Below, piece after piece: positions 24,518 through 34,730 of a stretch of 64,000 bases of DNA. Each line of letters starts with the position of its first letter. The first letter of the stretch is position 1. Origin of the DNA: Streptococcus pneumoniae (GTDB lineage Bacteria; Bacillota; Bacilli; Lactobacillales; Streptococcaceae); assembly GCF_001457635.1 (NCBI RefSeq), contig NZ_LN831051.1:930001-994000 (forward strand), read 5' to 3'. The notes under the pieces were generated by a model, which saw only the letters and a list, made by a program, of their open reading frames with translations, did no database searches and was not told the DNA's origin. The position numbers and the translations under genes are program-made.

Positions 24518-25606
24518 ATGAAGAAAATTGGGACTTATTTGGTTTATGTGCTAGCTGTTGTCTTTATTATGCTAGCTTTTGCTTGTGGAACAATCGCATT
24601 TGCAGAGTTGGGGTATTCCGCAGTTTTAGCCTTTACTTTTGGTTATGCCTTCGCTCTTCTAAGCATGTATTTAATCTTTATTCTTCATGAGCTGGGTCAT
24701 GCTTTTTGTGGCTACTTGACAGGCTATCAGCTGGTGGCTTTTGGATTAGGACATTTTATTTTGACAAAAAAGTCAGGCAGGTTTCATCTTAGTAGAACAG
24801 CCATTCTGAAAAATGTTGGTGCTCAATACATTGGTTTAAAAGAGGATGAAAGCGATCAAAGAATCATCCTGATGCTTTCAGGAGGCTTGATGGTTCATCT
24901 CGGCTTGATATTATTGGCGATAGTGTTTGGATTTTTGACAAGAAGCTGGTATTTTGCAGGGACTTGGATTTTTCTTAATTTATCTTTCTTCCTAAATAAC
25001 ATTTTACCAGTCGGCATCACCGATGGAGCAAAAATTTGGGAATTACTACAACACCCTGAAAATACCAAATACGCCTACCTGGTATTGAGACATTCTGCTC
25101 AAACTTTGCTGGCTCCTCAAGAATATGATTTGAAAGACTTTGTTCAAGCAGTTCCTGAGGATGCACGAGGGAGTTTTGCGGATGGTGTATTAGGTATGCA
25201 AGGTGAAGTTTCCATTTTGGAAGGGAAGGAAGAAGTAGCTAAACAGCAGTTTCAAGCATTACTTGAGAGGACAACTACTCCGATGATGCAGACAGTTGCC
25301 CAACTATCCCTACTTCATATCGCCTTGTTGGAAGGAGATTTTGAGCAAGCGGAGCAATATGCTAGTATTCGACAGGTCAAATCGTTTCTGTCTCTCAAAC
25401 TGTCCAATCTTCAAGTGATACAAGCCTGGTATCAATTAAAGGTGAAGAAAGATGTAGATCGAACTCGTAAGGCTCTCAAGATTGCTAGACAGAAAATGGA
25501 TAGTAGTCGAATGTTGAGGGACGAGAAACGCTATTATGAAAACTTGTTAGCAGAGCTGGAAAAGGAAATGTTAGAAGGAACTGAAGATGGAACTAGAAAT
25601 TTCTGA
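24518..25606 (+). CDS. Membrane protein with M50-like HELGH zinc metalloprotease motif
   Basis: This 362-residue protein has two hydrophobic segments at residues ~5-55, then HELGH at 57-61 at the membrane edge, as in site-2-type intramembrane proteases. A further membrane pair (~130-170) is followed by NNILPVGITDGAK, where family members carry a third zinc ligand (usually Asp). The C-terminal ~180 residues are soluble and repeat-like (TPR-like helices). The start is ATG 24518 with GGAGG upstream; the TTG at 24503 is rejected. Its end overlaps the truncated NUDIX gene by 20 bases. The substrate is unknown. Confidence 0.75.
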   Translation: MKKIGTYLVYVLAVVFIMLAFACGTIAFAELGYSAVLAFTFGYAFALLSMYLIFILHELGHAFCGYLTGYQLVAFGLGHFILTKKSGRFHLSRTAILKNVGAQYIGLKEDESDQRIILMLSGGLMVHLGLILLAIVFGFLTRSWYFAGTWIFLNLSFFLNNILPVGITDGAKIWELLQHPENTKYAYLVLRHSAQTLLAPQEYDLKDFVQAVPEDARGSFADGVLGMQGEVSILEGKEEVAKQQFQALLERTTTPMMQTVAQLSLLHIALLEGDFEQAEQYASIRQVKSFLSLKLSNLQVIQAWYQLKVKKDVDRTRKALKIARQKMDSSRMLRDEKRYYENLLAELEKEMLEGTEDGTRNF

Positions 25607-25745
25607 TTTCCCAGGCTGTAAGATTGCTTTGTTTTGTGGGGATAAGCTTTTGACTATCTTACGCGATGATAAGGCAAGCATTCCCTGGGCCAATATGTGG
25701 GAACTGCCAGGTGGGGGAAAGAGTGTCAGGGAAAATCTGATATAG
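25587..25745 (+). pseudogene. NUDIX hydrolase (MutT-like), truncated by insertion
   Basis: Only 52 codons remain. The text ends inside the Nudix box: MWELPGGGKSVRENLI then TAG, where intact proteins continue through the REXXEE helix that binds the metal and carries catalysis. The catalytic half is therefore missing and the protein cannot work. The gene overlaps the upstream protease gene, as an operon member would. The inserted AAA/subtilase/AbiH cassette begins within about 110 bases, and no remaining 3' part of the NUDIX gene is found before prmA. Confidence 0.85.
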
Positions 25746-25854
25746 TTTTGCATTAAAAGAATATCCTTTCAAGGTTATTCTTTTTTAATTTTGTCCCAAA
25801 ATAATTTACTTTGTCCGGAAAATATAGTATTATTTGTATAAGGAGGAATGAATC

Positions 25855-26889
25855 ATGAAAAAATCAGATGTTCTTGATTTAATAAAGTATCATTATGAGG
25901 GCAGAGAGACAGAATTTAGAAATCAATCCATAGCAATTGCTCGGAACTTCAATAAACATGGTGATACACAAATAGCACAATATATTATGGGGTTAATGTC
26001 TCAAAGTGATAGATTCATGCCACAAATAGAAAATCCTAGTGAGTATTTGACTCCTGCTAAACTAGATATTGGTCCTCTCCCATTGCCTCTTTCAATTATG
26101 AATGATTTAAAAGGAATAATAAACGCTGTCAATCATCATATTGGAATAAATAAATTTTTATTTGTGGGATCTCCAGGTACTGGAAAAACTGAAAGTGTAA
26201 AGCAGGTGGCTAGACTTATTGGCAAGGAATTACTTGTAGTAGATTTCAGTCACTTAGTAGATAGTAAGCTAGGGCAAACAGTCAAAAACTTAGCAACTCT
26301 TTTTAATGAAATCAATAATCTTCCTTTCAAGCAAAATTATATCATCCTATTTGATGAAATTGATTCCATAGTGTTGGATAGGGTTAATCAGAATGATTTA
26401 AGAGAAATGGGACGAGTGACTTCTGCCTTTTTAAAGGAGTTGGATAGGCTGTCACCAGAAATTGTATTAATTGCAACAACAAATCTTTTTGAAAATCTTG
26501 ATAAAGCAGTTACGAGAAGATTCGATGCCATAATTGACTTTGACCGTTATACTGATGAAGATAAAGTAGAAGTAGCTACTATTATTTTAAATGAGTTATT
26601 AAAGCAATTTAAGAATGTAGCTAGAGATTTAAAATTATTTAAAAAAATTATCAATAGTGCCAATGTAATACCGAATCCTGGTGATTTGAGAAACTCAATA
26701 AGAACGTCATTGGCATTTAGTGATCCATCAGATCCGCATGATTACCAAAAACGCCTGCTAAGAAGTTTGCATAATGGTAGAAATTTATCTATTTCTAAAT
26801 TATCGAAGCTAGGTTTTACTGTTAGAGAAATTGAGATTTTGACAGGTGTTTCTAAGAGTAGTGTATCACGAGAGTTAAGCGAGGATTAA
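25855..26889 (+). CDS. AAA+ ATPase, IetA-like component of a two-gene defence system
   Basis: This 344-residue AAA+ ATPase has Walker A GSPGTGKT (105-112), Walker B ILFDEID (164-170), sensor 1 IATTN (206-210) and arginine finger RRFD (221-224). The C-terminus ends in a helix-turn-helix-like stretch (VREIEILTGVSKSSVSREL), possibly for DNA binding. It is followed one base later by a subtilase, the pairing of the IetAS system. IetAS was first described in plasmid incompatibility and later shown to protect against phage. An AAGGAGG site precedes the ATG. A TATAGTATTATTTG stretch at 25825-25838 may be promoter. Base composition is A+T-rich and distinct from flanking housekeeping genes. Confidence 0.85.
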   Translation: MKKSDVLDLIKYHYEGRETEFRNQSIAIARNFNKHGDTQIAQYIMGLMSQSDRFMPQIENPSEYLTPAKLDIGPLPLPLSIMNDLKGIINAVNHHIGINKFLFVGSPGTGKTESVKQVARLIGKELLVVDFSHLVDSKLGQTVKNLATLFNEINNLPFKQNYIILFDEIDSIVLDRVNQNDLREMGRVTSAFLKELDRLSPEIVLIATTNLFENLDKAVTRRFDAIIDFDRYTDEDKVEVATIILNELLKQFKNVARDLKLFKKIINSANVIPNPGDLRNSIRTSLAFSDPSDPHDYQKRLLRSLHNGRNLSISKLSKLGFTVREIEILTGVSKSSVSRELSED

Positions 26890-26890
26890 A

Positions 26891-29134
26891 ATGAATACAT
26901 TATTGACATTACGAGGTAAAAGCTTTACACAAAAATCAAGAAATAATGGTATGGGACCAATAACTATACCCAAAAAAACAATAATTACATTGGAACATTT
27001 GAAGTATCTTCATTTTTCATTAGAAGAGACGAAAACATATTGGGAGAAAAATAACATTATCGATGGTATTTTGATCAGTATTTACTATAATCGAATTGTT
27101 GCCAAAAGTAACCGTATTAATGGCTATTTCAATGTAGGAGGAGGGAATCCATTCCCTAATGATACTATTGTGGGAGCAAAATTCAATGATGAGAAGACAA
27201 AACATATTGTTACTCATTATATTTCTAGAGATGCTCTTAATAAAACAATAACCGTTTTAAGTAAGATAATTGAAGTTTTTGAGGAACATTTTGATAGAGC
27301 GATAACATGTGAGATGTTTTCTGATTCATCAACGTTTGCTTCTATAAATTTTTCGGAGTATGGTATTTCAAAAAGCAAATTTCAACAGTATTTGAGAGAT
27401 TCTTGCTTTATTGAGAATTTTGGAGTTGAGCACACTACTGTTTCTGATATTCAAAATTCTATCGTGACATTTTATGATGTCCATACAGACATTTTTAGAT
27501 TACTGAATAAATTAAATATTGATATTTCAGAAGCTAATATCATGAATCAGACCACGGTCTTGCTTGATGAAAAAAATATTGAATTACTACTATCAAAAGC
27601 GCCCTATCTTGTCTCCATGATTGTGGAAGATTTTTCTAAGTTATCTGTAGATGATTTTTCTTTAGATAATAATGATTTAAAAATAAATCTTCCATCTCCA
27701 ATGAACGAACCAGTTGTTGGCGTTATTGATACCTTATTTGACAAAAGAGTTTACTTTAATGAGTGGGTAGAATATCATGATTTTGTCTCACCTGATATTA
27801 GCAAAGATAGCCAAGATTACAAGCATGGGACAGCTGTGACTTCTTTAATCGTTGATGGAGCCAATTTGAACCCTAATCTGGATGATGGTTGTGGAAATTT
27901 TAGAGTGAGGCATTTTGGTGTGTCACTACAAAGTGGATTTAATTCATTTACAATCATAAAACAGATAAAAGAGATTGTTTCTCAGAATGCTGATATTAAG
28001 GTTTGGAATCTTTCTTTAGGGTCCAATGATGAAATAAGAGAAAATTTTATCTCTGCAGAGGGAGCATTATTAGACGAAATTCAATTTGAGAATGATGTAA
28101 TTTTTATCATAGCTGGGACAAATGCTTCAGTAATAAATGGGAAACGCAAAAGAATAGGTGCTCCTGCTGATTCACTTAATTCTATAATAGTAAATTCTGT
28201 TGATTTTAATAATCAATCAGTGTCATATTCACGAGAGGGTATTGTTTTATCATTCTTTGTTAAACCAGATGTGTCATATTATGGAGGAGGAAATGGTGAC
28301 TTTATAAATGTTTGTGAACCTCTAGGATTAGGTCGTGTAGCTGGAACAAGTTTTGCGGCACCTTTTATTGCAAGGAAAATGGCCTATCTCATTCATATTA
28401 TGGGACTTAGCCGAGAAGAAGCGAAGGCTTTGCTAATTGATGCAGCAATACCCTGGAATGATAAGAAAACATTCACTGATTTATCTTTGATAGGAAATGG
28501 TATTGTTCCAATAAAAATGGATGATATTTTATCTACACCTGATGATGAAATTAAATTTATTGTGTCAGATATCTCTAGGGCTTATGATACCTATAATTAT
28601 GATTTTCCAGTACCTATTTCTAGTGAGAGTTATCCATATGTAGCTAAAGCAACAATGTGTTATTTCCCTAACTGCTCAAGAAAACAAGGGGTTGATTATA
28701 CAAATACTGAGATGCAGCTTACTTTTGGTAGGTTAAAGTCAGACGGTATCAAATCGATAAATAAAGACAACCAGCATGCCGAAGATTCCCCAGGATATGT
28801 GAGAGAAAATGCTGCTAGAAATATATTTAGGAAATGGGATAATGTCAAGCATATTGGAGAGTCGTTTACTTCTCGAAAGAGAGCTAAAGCAATTTTAAAT
28901 CCATCTAATCCTCAGTGGGGGATGAGTATTAAAACAATCGAACGTTTGAAAAGCGGTGATGGACAAGGAGTACGTTTTGGTGTAGTAGTTACATTAAAAG
29001 AATTAAATGGGGTTAATCGTATTGAAGATTTTATTCAGCAAGCTGAATTACGCGGTTGGCTAGTTAATAGATTGCAAGTAGAAGCTCAAGTAGACCTCTT
29101 TAATAGTTTAAATGAAGAAATTGAATTTGAATAG
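26891..29134 (+). CDS. Subtilisin-like serine protease (S8), IetS-like component
   Basis: This 747-residue cytosolic subtilase has a complete catalytic triad: D280 in VVGVIDT, H312 in KHGTAV and S487 in GTSFAAP; the oxyanion Asn lies in IIAGTNAS. A ~270-residue N-terminal region and a ~230-residue C-terminal region of unknown fold flank it. There is no signal peptide, so it acts inside the cell, consistent with defence rather than nutrition. It starts one base after the AAA ATPase stop, so the pair is coupled. By analogy with IetAS, the ATPase probably senses the invader and controls the protease. Confidence 0.87.
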   Translation: MNTLLTLRGKSFTQKSRNNGMGPITIPKKTIITLEHLKYLHFSLEETKTYWEKNNIIDGILISIYYNRIVAKSNRINGYFNVGGGNPFPNDTIVGAKFNDEKTKHIVTHYISRDALNKTITVLSKIIEVFEEHFDRAITCEMFSDSSTFASINFSEYGISKSKFQQYLRDSCFIENFGVEHTTVSDIQNSIVTFYDVHTDIFRLLNKLNIDISEANIMNQTTVLLDEKNIELLLSKAPYLVSMIVEDFSKLSVDDFSLDNNDLKINLPSPMNEPVVGVIDTLFDKRVYFNEWVEYHDFVSPDISKDSQDYKHGTAVTSLIVDGANLNPNLDDGCGNFRVRHFGVSLQSGFNSFTIIKQIKEIVSQNADIKVWNLSLGSNDEIRENFISAEGALLDEIQFENDVIFIIAGTNASVINGKRKRIGAPADSLNSIIVNSVDFNNQSVSYSREGIVLSFFVKPDVSYYGGGNGDFINVCEPLGLGRVAGTSFAAPFIARKMAYLIHIMGLSREEAKALLIDAAIPWNDKKTFTDLSLIGNGIVPIKMDDILSTPDDEIKFIVSDISRAYDTYNYDFPVPISSESYPYVAKATMCYFPNCSRKQGVDYTNTEMQLTFGRLKSDGIKSINKDNQHAEDSPGYVRENAARNIFRKWDNVKHIGESFTSRKRAKAILNPSNPQWGMSIKTIERLKSGDGQGVRFGVVVTLKELNGVNRIEDFIQQAELRGWLVNRLQVEAQVDLFNSLNEEIEFE

Positions 29135-29184
29135 TGGATATTTTATCCTTATTTTAGATCTTAGGAACACAAGAGGGCAAAGAT

Positions 29185-30204
29185 ATGAATATTACTTATA
29201 TAGTTGGAAATGGTTTGGATTTGCAATATGGTTTGAAAACAAGATATAGGGATTTCTACGAATTCCAAAATAAGGTTTATATAAGTAGGACAGAGAACGA
29301 GGAAAAATATTCAAATTTCATTTATGAGTCTCTATTTTCTGATAAAGTAAATGATTATGAAAATTGGTCAGATTTTGAATTGTCAATTGGTAAATTAACA
29401 AAAGATAACGACCTCATCTCCTCAAGTATAGAAATAAAGGAGAAATTTATAGATGATTTTAGTGAAGTAGTTGATGATTTAAGAGAATATCTACGCATAC
29501 AACAAGAAAAAAATCTTGAGAAAGGTAATGCAATTGACTTTATAAGCACTCTAGATAATATGAGGACCTCTCTCCCTGTAATTAATCAACCTGCTATCGA
29601 TAAAAAATATAATGAAAATCTATATTAACACGATATCGTGAATATATTAACTCTTAATTACACAAATGTAATCGATAAATTATATAATGAGTCAGCAAAA
29701 TCATTTAGCAATCAATTACGAACTAATAATTATAAATTTCACATTGCGCCTCCAATTCATGCACATGGAACGGTAGATATTTGCACAGTTTTAGGAGTTA
29801 GTGACGAGACACAGATTTCAAATAGTTTTGATGAAGAACAAAAAGAATCCTTAATAAAAAATTTAGTTTTGAAGAACTATAGAGAAAATATGGATGTTAA
29901 AAATAGCGATATTATAAAAAATTCTGACATCATAATTCTTTATGGGGTTTCTTTGGGAGAGACTGATGGGTATATCTGGAATCAGATTGCTGAACAATCA
30001 ATCAGAAGTTCTGTTCCTGTCATAATTTACCATTATGTACCTCATTTTGATGCAGGAAACCCCACTAGAGTAAAACGCTTATATAGAAATGTAGAAGACA
30101 AATTCATACAAAATAGTGGAATTGATTTAGAGTTAGAGAAGAAATTAAGAGATAACCTTATTGTTGTTATTGGAAAGACTATTTTTAATCTGATGGAAAG
30201 GTAA
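29185..30204 (+). pseudogene. AbiH-like abortive infection protein with one in-frame stop
   Basis: The frame reads as a single 339-codon protein. It opens with MNITYIVGNGLDLQYGLKT and YRDFYEF (the AbiH family nucleotide-binding-like start), and has LTLNYTNVIDKLY in the middle and IILYGVSLGETDGYIW near the end. A TAA at 29626-29628 splits it into 147 codons and a continuation from GTG 29638 in the same frame, so a point change rather than an indel caused the break. A ribosome site (GAGGGC) precedes the start but none precedes 29638. It belongs to the same inserted cassette as the IetAS-like pair. Whether read-through or two polypeptides give function is unknown. Confidence 0.8.
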
Positions 30205-30216
30205 GCAAAATACATA

Positions 30217-31167
30217 ATGGAAACATGGCAAGAGTTAAAAGTTACAGTGAAGCGTGAGGGAGAGGAGTTGGTTTCCAATCTCTTGATTGAGTTAGGTGCC
30301 CAAGGGGTAGCAATTGAAGACAGCATGGACTATGTGGGAAATGTGGACCGATTCGGTGAAATTTTCCCAGAGGTGGAGCAACAGGAAGAAATCGTAGTGA
30401 CCGCCTACTACCCTGAAACGGTTGATGTAGCAGCAGTTGAAGCGGATTTGCAGGCTCGTCTGGCAGAATTGACCGACTTTATGGACCTAGGAGAAGTCAA
30501 GATGGGCACGACTGCCTTGACTGAGGAAGACTGGGCTGACAACTGGAAGAAGTATTATGAACCGGCACGCATCACCCATGACCTGACCATCGTACCGTCA
30601 TGGACGGACTATGAGGCAACAGCAGGAGAAAAGATTATCAAGCTGGATCCTGGTATGGCCTTTGGGACAGGGACCCACCCAACAACCAAGATGAGCCTCT
30701 TTGCCTTGGAACAGGTTCTTCGTGGTGGCGAAACAGTGCTAGATGTAGGGACTGGTTCAGGGGTTCTTTCTATTGCAAGCTCACTCCTAGGTGCCAAGGA
30801 GATTTTCGCCTATGACTTGGATGATGTGGCGGTTCGTGTCGCTCAGGAAAATATTGAGCTCAACACTGGTATGGAAAATATCCATGTAGCAGCAGGAGAT
30901 TTGCTTAAGGGTGTGGAAATTGAGGCAGATGTGATTGTGGCTAATATCTTGGCGGATATCCTCATTCATCTAATAGACGATGCCTATCGTTTGGTCAAGG
31001 ATGAAGGCTACCTCATCATGAGTGGCATTATCAAGGACAAGTGGGACATGGTGCGCCAGTCGGCTGAGTCAGCTGGATTTTTCCTCGAAACTCACATGGT
31101 TCAAGGGGAATGGAATACCTGTGTCTTTAAGAAAACCAAGGATATCTCTGGTGTGATTGGAGGCTAG
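30217..31167 (+). CDS. prmA: Ribosomal protein L11 methyltransferase
   Basis: This 316-residue SAM-dependent methyltransferase trimethylates ribosomal protein L11. Start [17 protein letters not shown] and the N-terminal L11-recognition domain are typical. The SAM site is [15 protein letters not shown] (~170-184), followed by [13 protein letters not shown] and [10 protein letters not shown] (NPPF-equivalent). Codon use and G+C rise sharply compared with the preceding cassette, marking the right edge of the insertion near 30205-30216. Confidence 0.96.
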
Positions 31168-31168
31168 G

Positions 31169-31912
31169 ATGCAACAGTATTTTGTCAAGGGGAGTGCAGT
31201 CTCTCCTGTCACCATCGAGGACAGGGAAACCAGCAAGCATATGTTTCAGGTTATGCGCTTGAAAGAAGATGATGAGGTTACTTTGGTCTTTGATGATGGA
31301 ATTAAGCGCTTGGCGCGTGTGCTGGATGTGGAAGCTCGTCAGTTTGAATTGGTAGAAGAACTAGATGACAATGTGGAACTGCCCGTTCAAGTGACCATTT
31401 CATCTGGTTTTCCCAAGGGAGATAAGTTGGAGTTTATCACTCAAAAGGTGACGGAACTAGGTGCCAGCCAGATTTGGGCCTTCCCTGCCGATTGGTCCGT
31501 TGCTAAGTGGGATGGCAAGAAATTGGGTAAAAAGGTTGAAAAACTAGAAAAAATTGCTCTTGGAGCAGCAGAGCAAAGTAAGCGTAATGTTGTTCCAAGT
31601 ATCCATCTTTTCGAGAATAAAGCAGACTTTCTAGCCCAACTTGACCAGTTTGACCGCATCTTAGTAGCCTATGAAGAGGCGGCCAAAGAAGGAGAAGCCG
31701 CTGCTCTTATAAAAGCAGTTACTGGACTCGAGAAAGGAGCCAAATTGCTCTTTATCTTTGGTCCAGAAGGTGGTCTGTCACCTGCGGAAATTGAAAATTT
31801 TGAAGCTAAGGGAGCTGTTTTGGCAGGACTTGGCCCTCGCATTCTAAGAGCAGAAACAGCACCGCTTTATGCCTTATCAGCCCTTAGTGTTTTATTAGAA
31901 TTAGAGAAATAA
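31169..31912 (+). CDS. rsmE: 16S rRNA (uracil-1498-N3)-methyltransferase
   Basis: This 247-residue SPOUT-class methyltransferase methylates U1498 of 16S rRNA. It has an N-terminal PUA-like domain and the C-terminal knot with IFGPEGGLSPAEIENFE and LGPRILRAETAPLYALSAL. The start is ATG 31169, one base after the prmA stop; the in-frame TTG at 31157 lies inside prmA next to the GGAGG that serves 31169. It is co-transcribed with prmA and pepF. Confidence 0.96.
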   Translation: MQQYFVKGSAVSPVTIEDRETSKHMFQVMRLKEDDEVTLVFDDGIKRLARVLDVEARQFELVEELDDNVELPVQVTISSGFPKGDKLEFITQKVTELGASQIWAFPADWSVAKWDGKKLGKKVEKLEKIALGAAEQSKRNVVPSIHLFENKADFLAQLDQFDRILVAYEEAAKEGEAAALIKAVTGLEKGAKLLFIFGPEGGLSPAEIENFEAKGAVLAGLGPRILRAETAPLYALSALSVLLELEK

Positions 31913-31922
31913 GAGGAAGAAA

Positions 31923-33719
31923 ATGGAACAAAAACACCGTTCAGAATTTCCAGAGAAGGAACTTTGGGATTTAACAGCTCTATACCAAGACCGTGAGGAT
32001 TTCTTGCGTGCAATCGAGAAAGCTCGCGAAGACATCAACCAATTTAGCCGTGACTATAAGGGCAATCTTCACACTTTTGAGGATTTTGAGAAGGCCTTTG
32101 CGGAATTGGAACAAATCTACATTCAGATGAGTCATATTGGCAACTATGGTTTTATGCCCCAGACGACAGACTATAGCAATGAAGAATTTGCCAACATTGC
32201 CCAAGCTGGGATGGAATTTGAAACAGATGCCAGTGTAGCCTTGACCTTCTTTGACGATGCCTTGGTGGAAGCTGATGAGGAAGTCTTGGATCGTTTGGGT
32301 GAGTTACCTCATTTGACGGCGGCCATTCGTCAGGCCAAAATCAAAAAAGCCCACTATCTAGGGGCTGATGTAGAAAAGGCCTTGACCAATCTCGGTGAAG
32401 TTTTCTACAGTCCGCAGGATATTTACACTAAGATGCGTGCTGGAGATTTTGAAATGGCTGACTTTGAGGCTCATGGCAAGACTTACAAAAACAGCTTTGT
32501 CACCTATGAGAATTTCTACCAAAACCATGAGGATGCTGAGGTTCGTGAGAAATCTTTCCGTTCCTTCTCAGAGGGACTTCGTAAGCACCAAAATACGGCT
32601 GCAGCAGCCTATCTGGCTCAGGTCAAGTCTGAAAAACTCTTGGCTGATATGAAGGGATACGACTCTGTCTTTGACTATCTTCTAGCTGAACAAGAAGTGG
32701 ACCGTGCCATGTTTGACCGTCAGATTGACCTCATTATGAAGGACTTTGCGCCAGTTGCTCAGAGATACCTCAAGCATGTTGCCAAGGTTAATGGTCTTGA
32801 AAAGATGACCTTTGCTGACTGGAAATTGGACTTGGACAGCGCCCTCAATCCTGCAGTGACTATTGACGATGCCTATGATTTGGTCATGAAGTCGGTAGAA
32901 CCTTTGGGGCAAGAATATTGTCAGGAAGTTGCTCGTTACCAAGAAGAGCGCTGGGTGGACTTTGCTGCTAACAGTGGCAAGGATTCCGGTGGTTATGCGG
33001 CGGACCCATATCGCGTACACCCTTATGTCCTCATGAGCTGGACAGGCCGTTTGAGCGATGTCTATACCTTGATTCATGAAATCGGGCATTCTGGTCAATT
33101 CATCTTTTCAGACAATCATCAAAGTTACTTCAATGCCCATATGTCGACCTACTATGTTGAAGCACCGTCAACCTTCAATGAATTGCTACTCAGTGATTAC
33201 TTAGAGAACCAATCTAATGACCCACGTCAAAAACGCTTCGCTCTGGCTCATCGCTTGACAGACACCTACTTCCATAACTTTATCACCCACCTCTTGGAAG
33301 CCGCCTTCCAGCGTAAGGTGTATACATTGATTGAAGAAGGAGAAACCTTCGGAGCAAGCAAACTCAACAGTATTATGAAGGAAGTTTTGACAGATTTTTG
33401 GGGCGATGCCATTGAAATCGACGACGATGCAGCTTTGACTTGGATGCGCCAAGCTCACTACTATATGGGCTTGTATAGTTACACTTACTCTGCTGGTCTT
33501 GTCATCTCGACAGCTGGTTACCTTCATCTTAAAAACTCAGAAACTGGAGCTGAAGACTGGCTCAATCTCCTCAAATCAGGTGGTAGCAAGACACCACTTG
33601 AGTCAGCCATGATTATCGGTGCTGATATTTCAACAGACAAACCACTCCGTGATACCATCCAATTCTTGTCTGACACAGTTGACCAGATTATCTCCTATAG
33701 TGCTGAGTTGGGGGAGTAA
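31923..33719 (+). CDS. pepF: Oligoendopeptidase F
   Basis: This 598-residue M3 metallopeptidase degrades short peptides in the cytosol. Zinc motif HEIGH is at 385-389, with a Glu-containing EAPSTFNELLL stretch 25 residues on providing the third ligand. Length and start are typical. An AGAGGAAGAA site precedes the ATG, 10 bases after rsmE. Confidence 0.96.
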   Translation: MEQKHRSEFPEKELWDLTALYQDREDFLRAIEKAREDINQFSRDYKGNLHTFEDFEKAFAELEQIYIQMSHIGNYGFMPQTTDYSNEEFANIAQAGMEFETDASVALTFFDDALVEADEEVLDRLGELPHLTAAIRQAKIKKAHYLGADVEKALTNLGEVFYSPQDIYTKMRAGDFEMADFEAHGKTYKNSFVTYENFYQNHEDAEVREKSFRSFSEGLRKHQNTAAAAYLAQVKSEKLLADMKGYDSVFDYLLAEQEVDRAMFDRQIDLIMKDFAPVAQRYLKHVAKVNGLEKMTFADWKLDLDSALNPAVTIDDAYDLVMKSVEPLGQEYCQEVARYQEERWVDFAANSGKDSGGYAADPYRVHPYVLMSWTGRLSDVYTLIHEIGHSGQFIFSDNHQSYFNAHMSTYYVEAPSTFNELLLSDYLENQSNDPRQKRFALAHRLTDTYFHNFITHLLEAAFQRKVYTLIEEGETFGASKLNSIMKEVLTDFWGDAIEIDDDAALTWMRQAHYYMGLYSYTYSAGLVISTAGYLHLKNSETGAEDWLNLLKSGGSKTPLESAMIIGADISTDKPLRDTIQFLSDTVDQIISYSAELGE

Positions 33720-33779
33720 GGGGAATAGAGAGGTTGTTATAGAATTGGTATGGACAGTTATTTGCTTAAAAATCCATGT

Positions 33780-34457
33780 TTAAATCCCCCATTCCCTTTC
33801 GAGGAATTCTTTTCCCTGCTCTGTAATGGTAAGTGAACGTGGCGTTTGTGCAGGGATGACCAATTGTTTTTCACTGAAAAATTCTAAAAGAGCATTGCCG
33901 AGAGCTCCGCCGACATGATTTTTACGTTCGCTCCAATCCAAACATTTAGGGCAAAATTTCCGTTTTTTCTTTTTCAATTCATCCGTATCAATGTGTAATT
34001 TTCTTTGGAAATAAGACTTCCCAGCTTCAGTGAGTTGGAAGTCTTTTTCTGATTCGCTGAGGAGATTTTCTTGCAAGAGATAATTGGTAATGGAAATGCC
34101 AAGCTCACCAGCAATATGGTCATAGCAGGTGCGAGCGACCTTTAATTCCTTTTTGTGAATGTGTTGTTTATAACTTTTGACATCACGCTGAGGAGAGTAG
34201 AAGCTGAGAAATTCCAGCATTTCTGCAATGGCAGCACTTTTTAAAGAATAATAATGAAAACGTCCATAGGTTTGTAGAGTGGTTACCTGCGCTTCGGTAA
34301 GTAATTTGAGGTGATAGCTGACAGTATGTTGCTTGATTTTGGTAGAGCTGGCAATTTCGTTAACCGTGTGAGCTTTTCCATCCATTAGAATATCTAAAAT
34401 GTGCATCCGAGAAGGGTCTGATAAGAGTTTTGTGATGATGAAAATATCTGGTTCCAT
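33780..34457 (-). CDS. ArsR-type winged helix transcriptional regulator with C-terminal extension
   Basis: This 225-residue regulator has an ArsR-type winged helix at residues ~5-85 (LLSDPSRMHILDILMDGKAH, then KIKQHTVSYHLKLLTEAQV). A longer C-terminal part follows that includes a Cys pair (FCPKCLDW) and a second winged-helix-like end (LTITEQGKEFLEREWGI). ArsR proteins usually stop near 100 residues, so the extension is unusual. I chose ATG 34457, which has GGAGA about 8 bases upstream, over TTG 34472. It is divergent from the ABC exporter pair starting 270 bases away and probably controls it. Confidence 0.75.
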   Translation of the reverse strand: MEPDIFIITKLLSDPSRMHILDILMDGKAHTVNEIASSTKIKQHTVSYHLKLLTEAQVTTLQTYGRFHYYSLKSAAIAEMLEFLSFYSPQRDVKSYKQHIHKKELKVARTCYDHIAGELGISITNYLLQENLLSESEKDFQLTEAGKSYFQRKLHIDTDELKKKKRKFCPKCLDWSERKNHVGGALGNALLEFFSEKQLVIPAQTPRSLTITEQGKEFLEREWGI

Positions 34458-34730
34458 AAAAATTTTCTCCAAATTTCATATATCGATGATTTTCTATCTT
34501 TTGTTATACTATAATTAAAGCACAAGAAAAATAGATTTTAAAAATGTTTTACTAGAGAATATTTTAAATTTTATTGTCTGAGTTTAAATGGAGGTAAAAT
34601 TACAAAAGTAATTGCAGCAGTATCCACAGTTGAAGGACGTTAATCTTAAGATTACATTCTCAACATTTTTTCAAAAGTGAGATGAATTAACAAAGTATCC
34701 AACATGCTCTATTTGTGGGGGAAAGAAAGA

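Noticed and set aside
34560..34640. Short peptide-like frame (LSLNGGKITKVIAAVSTVEG) before the ABC genes
   Set aside because: No convincing start codon or ribosome site; too short to support as a gene.
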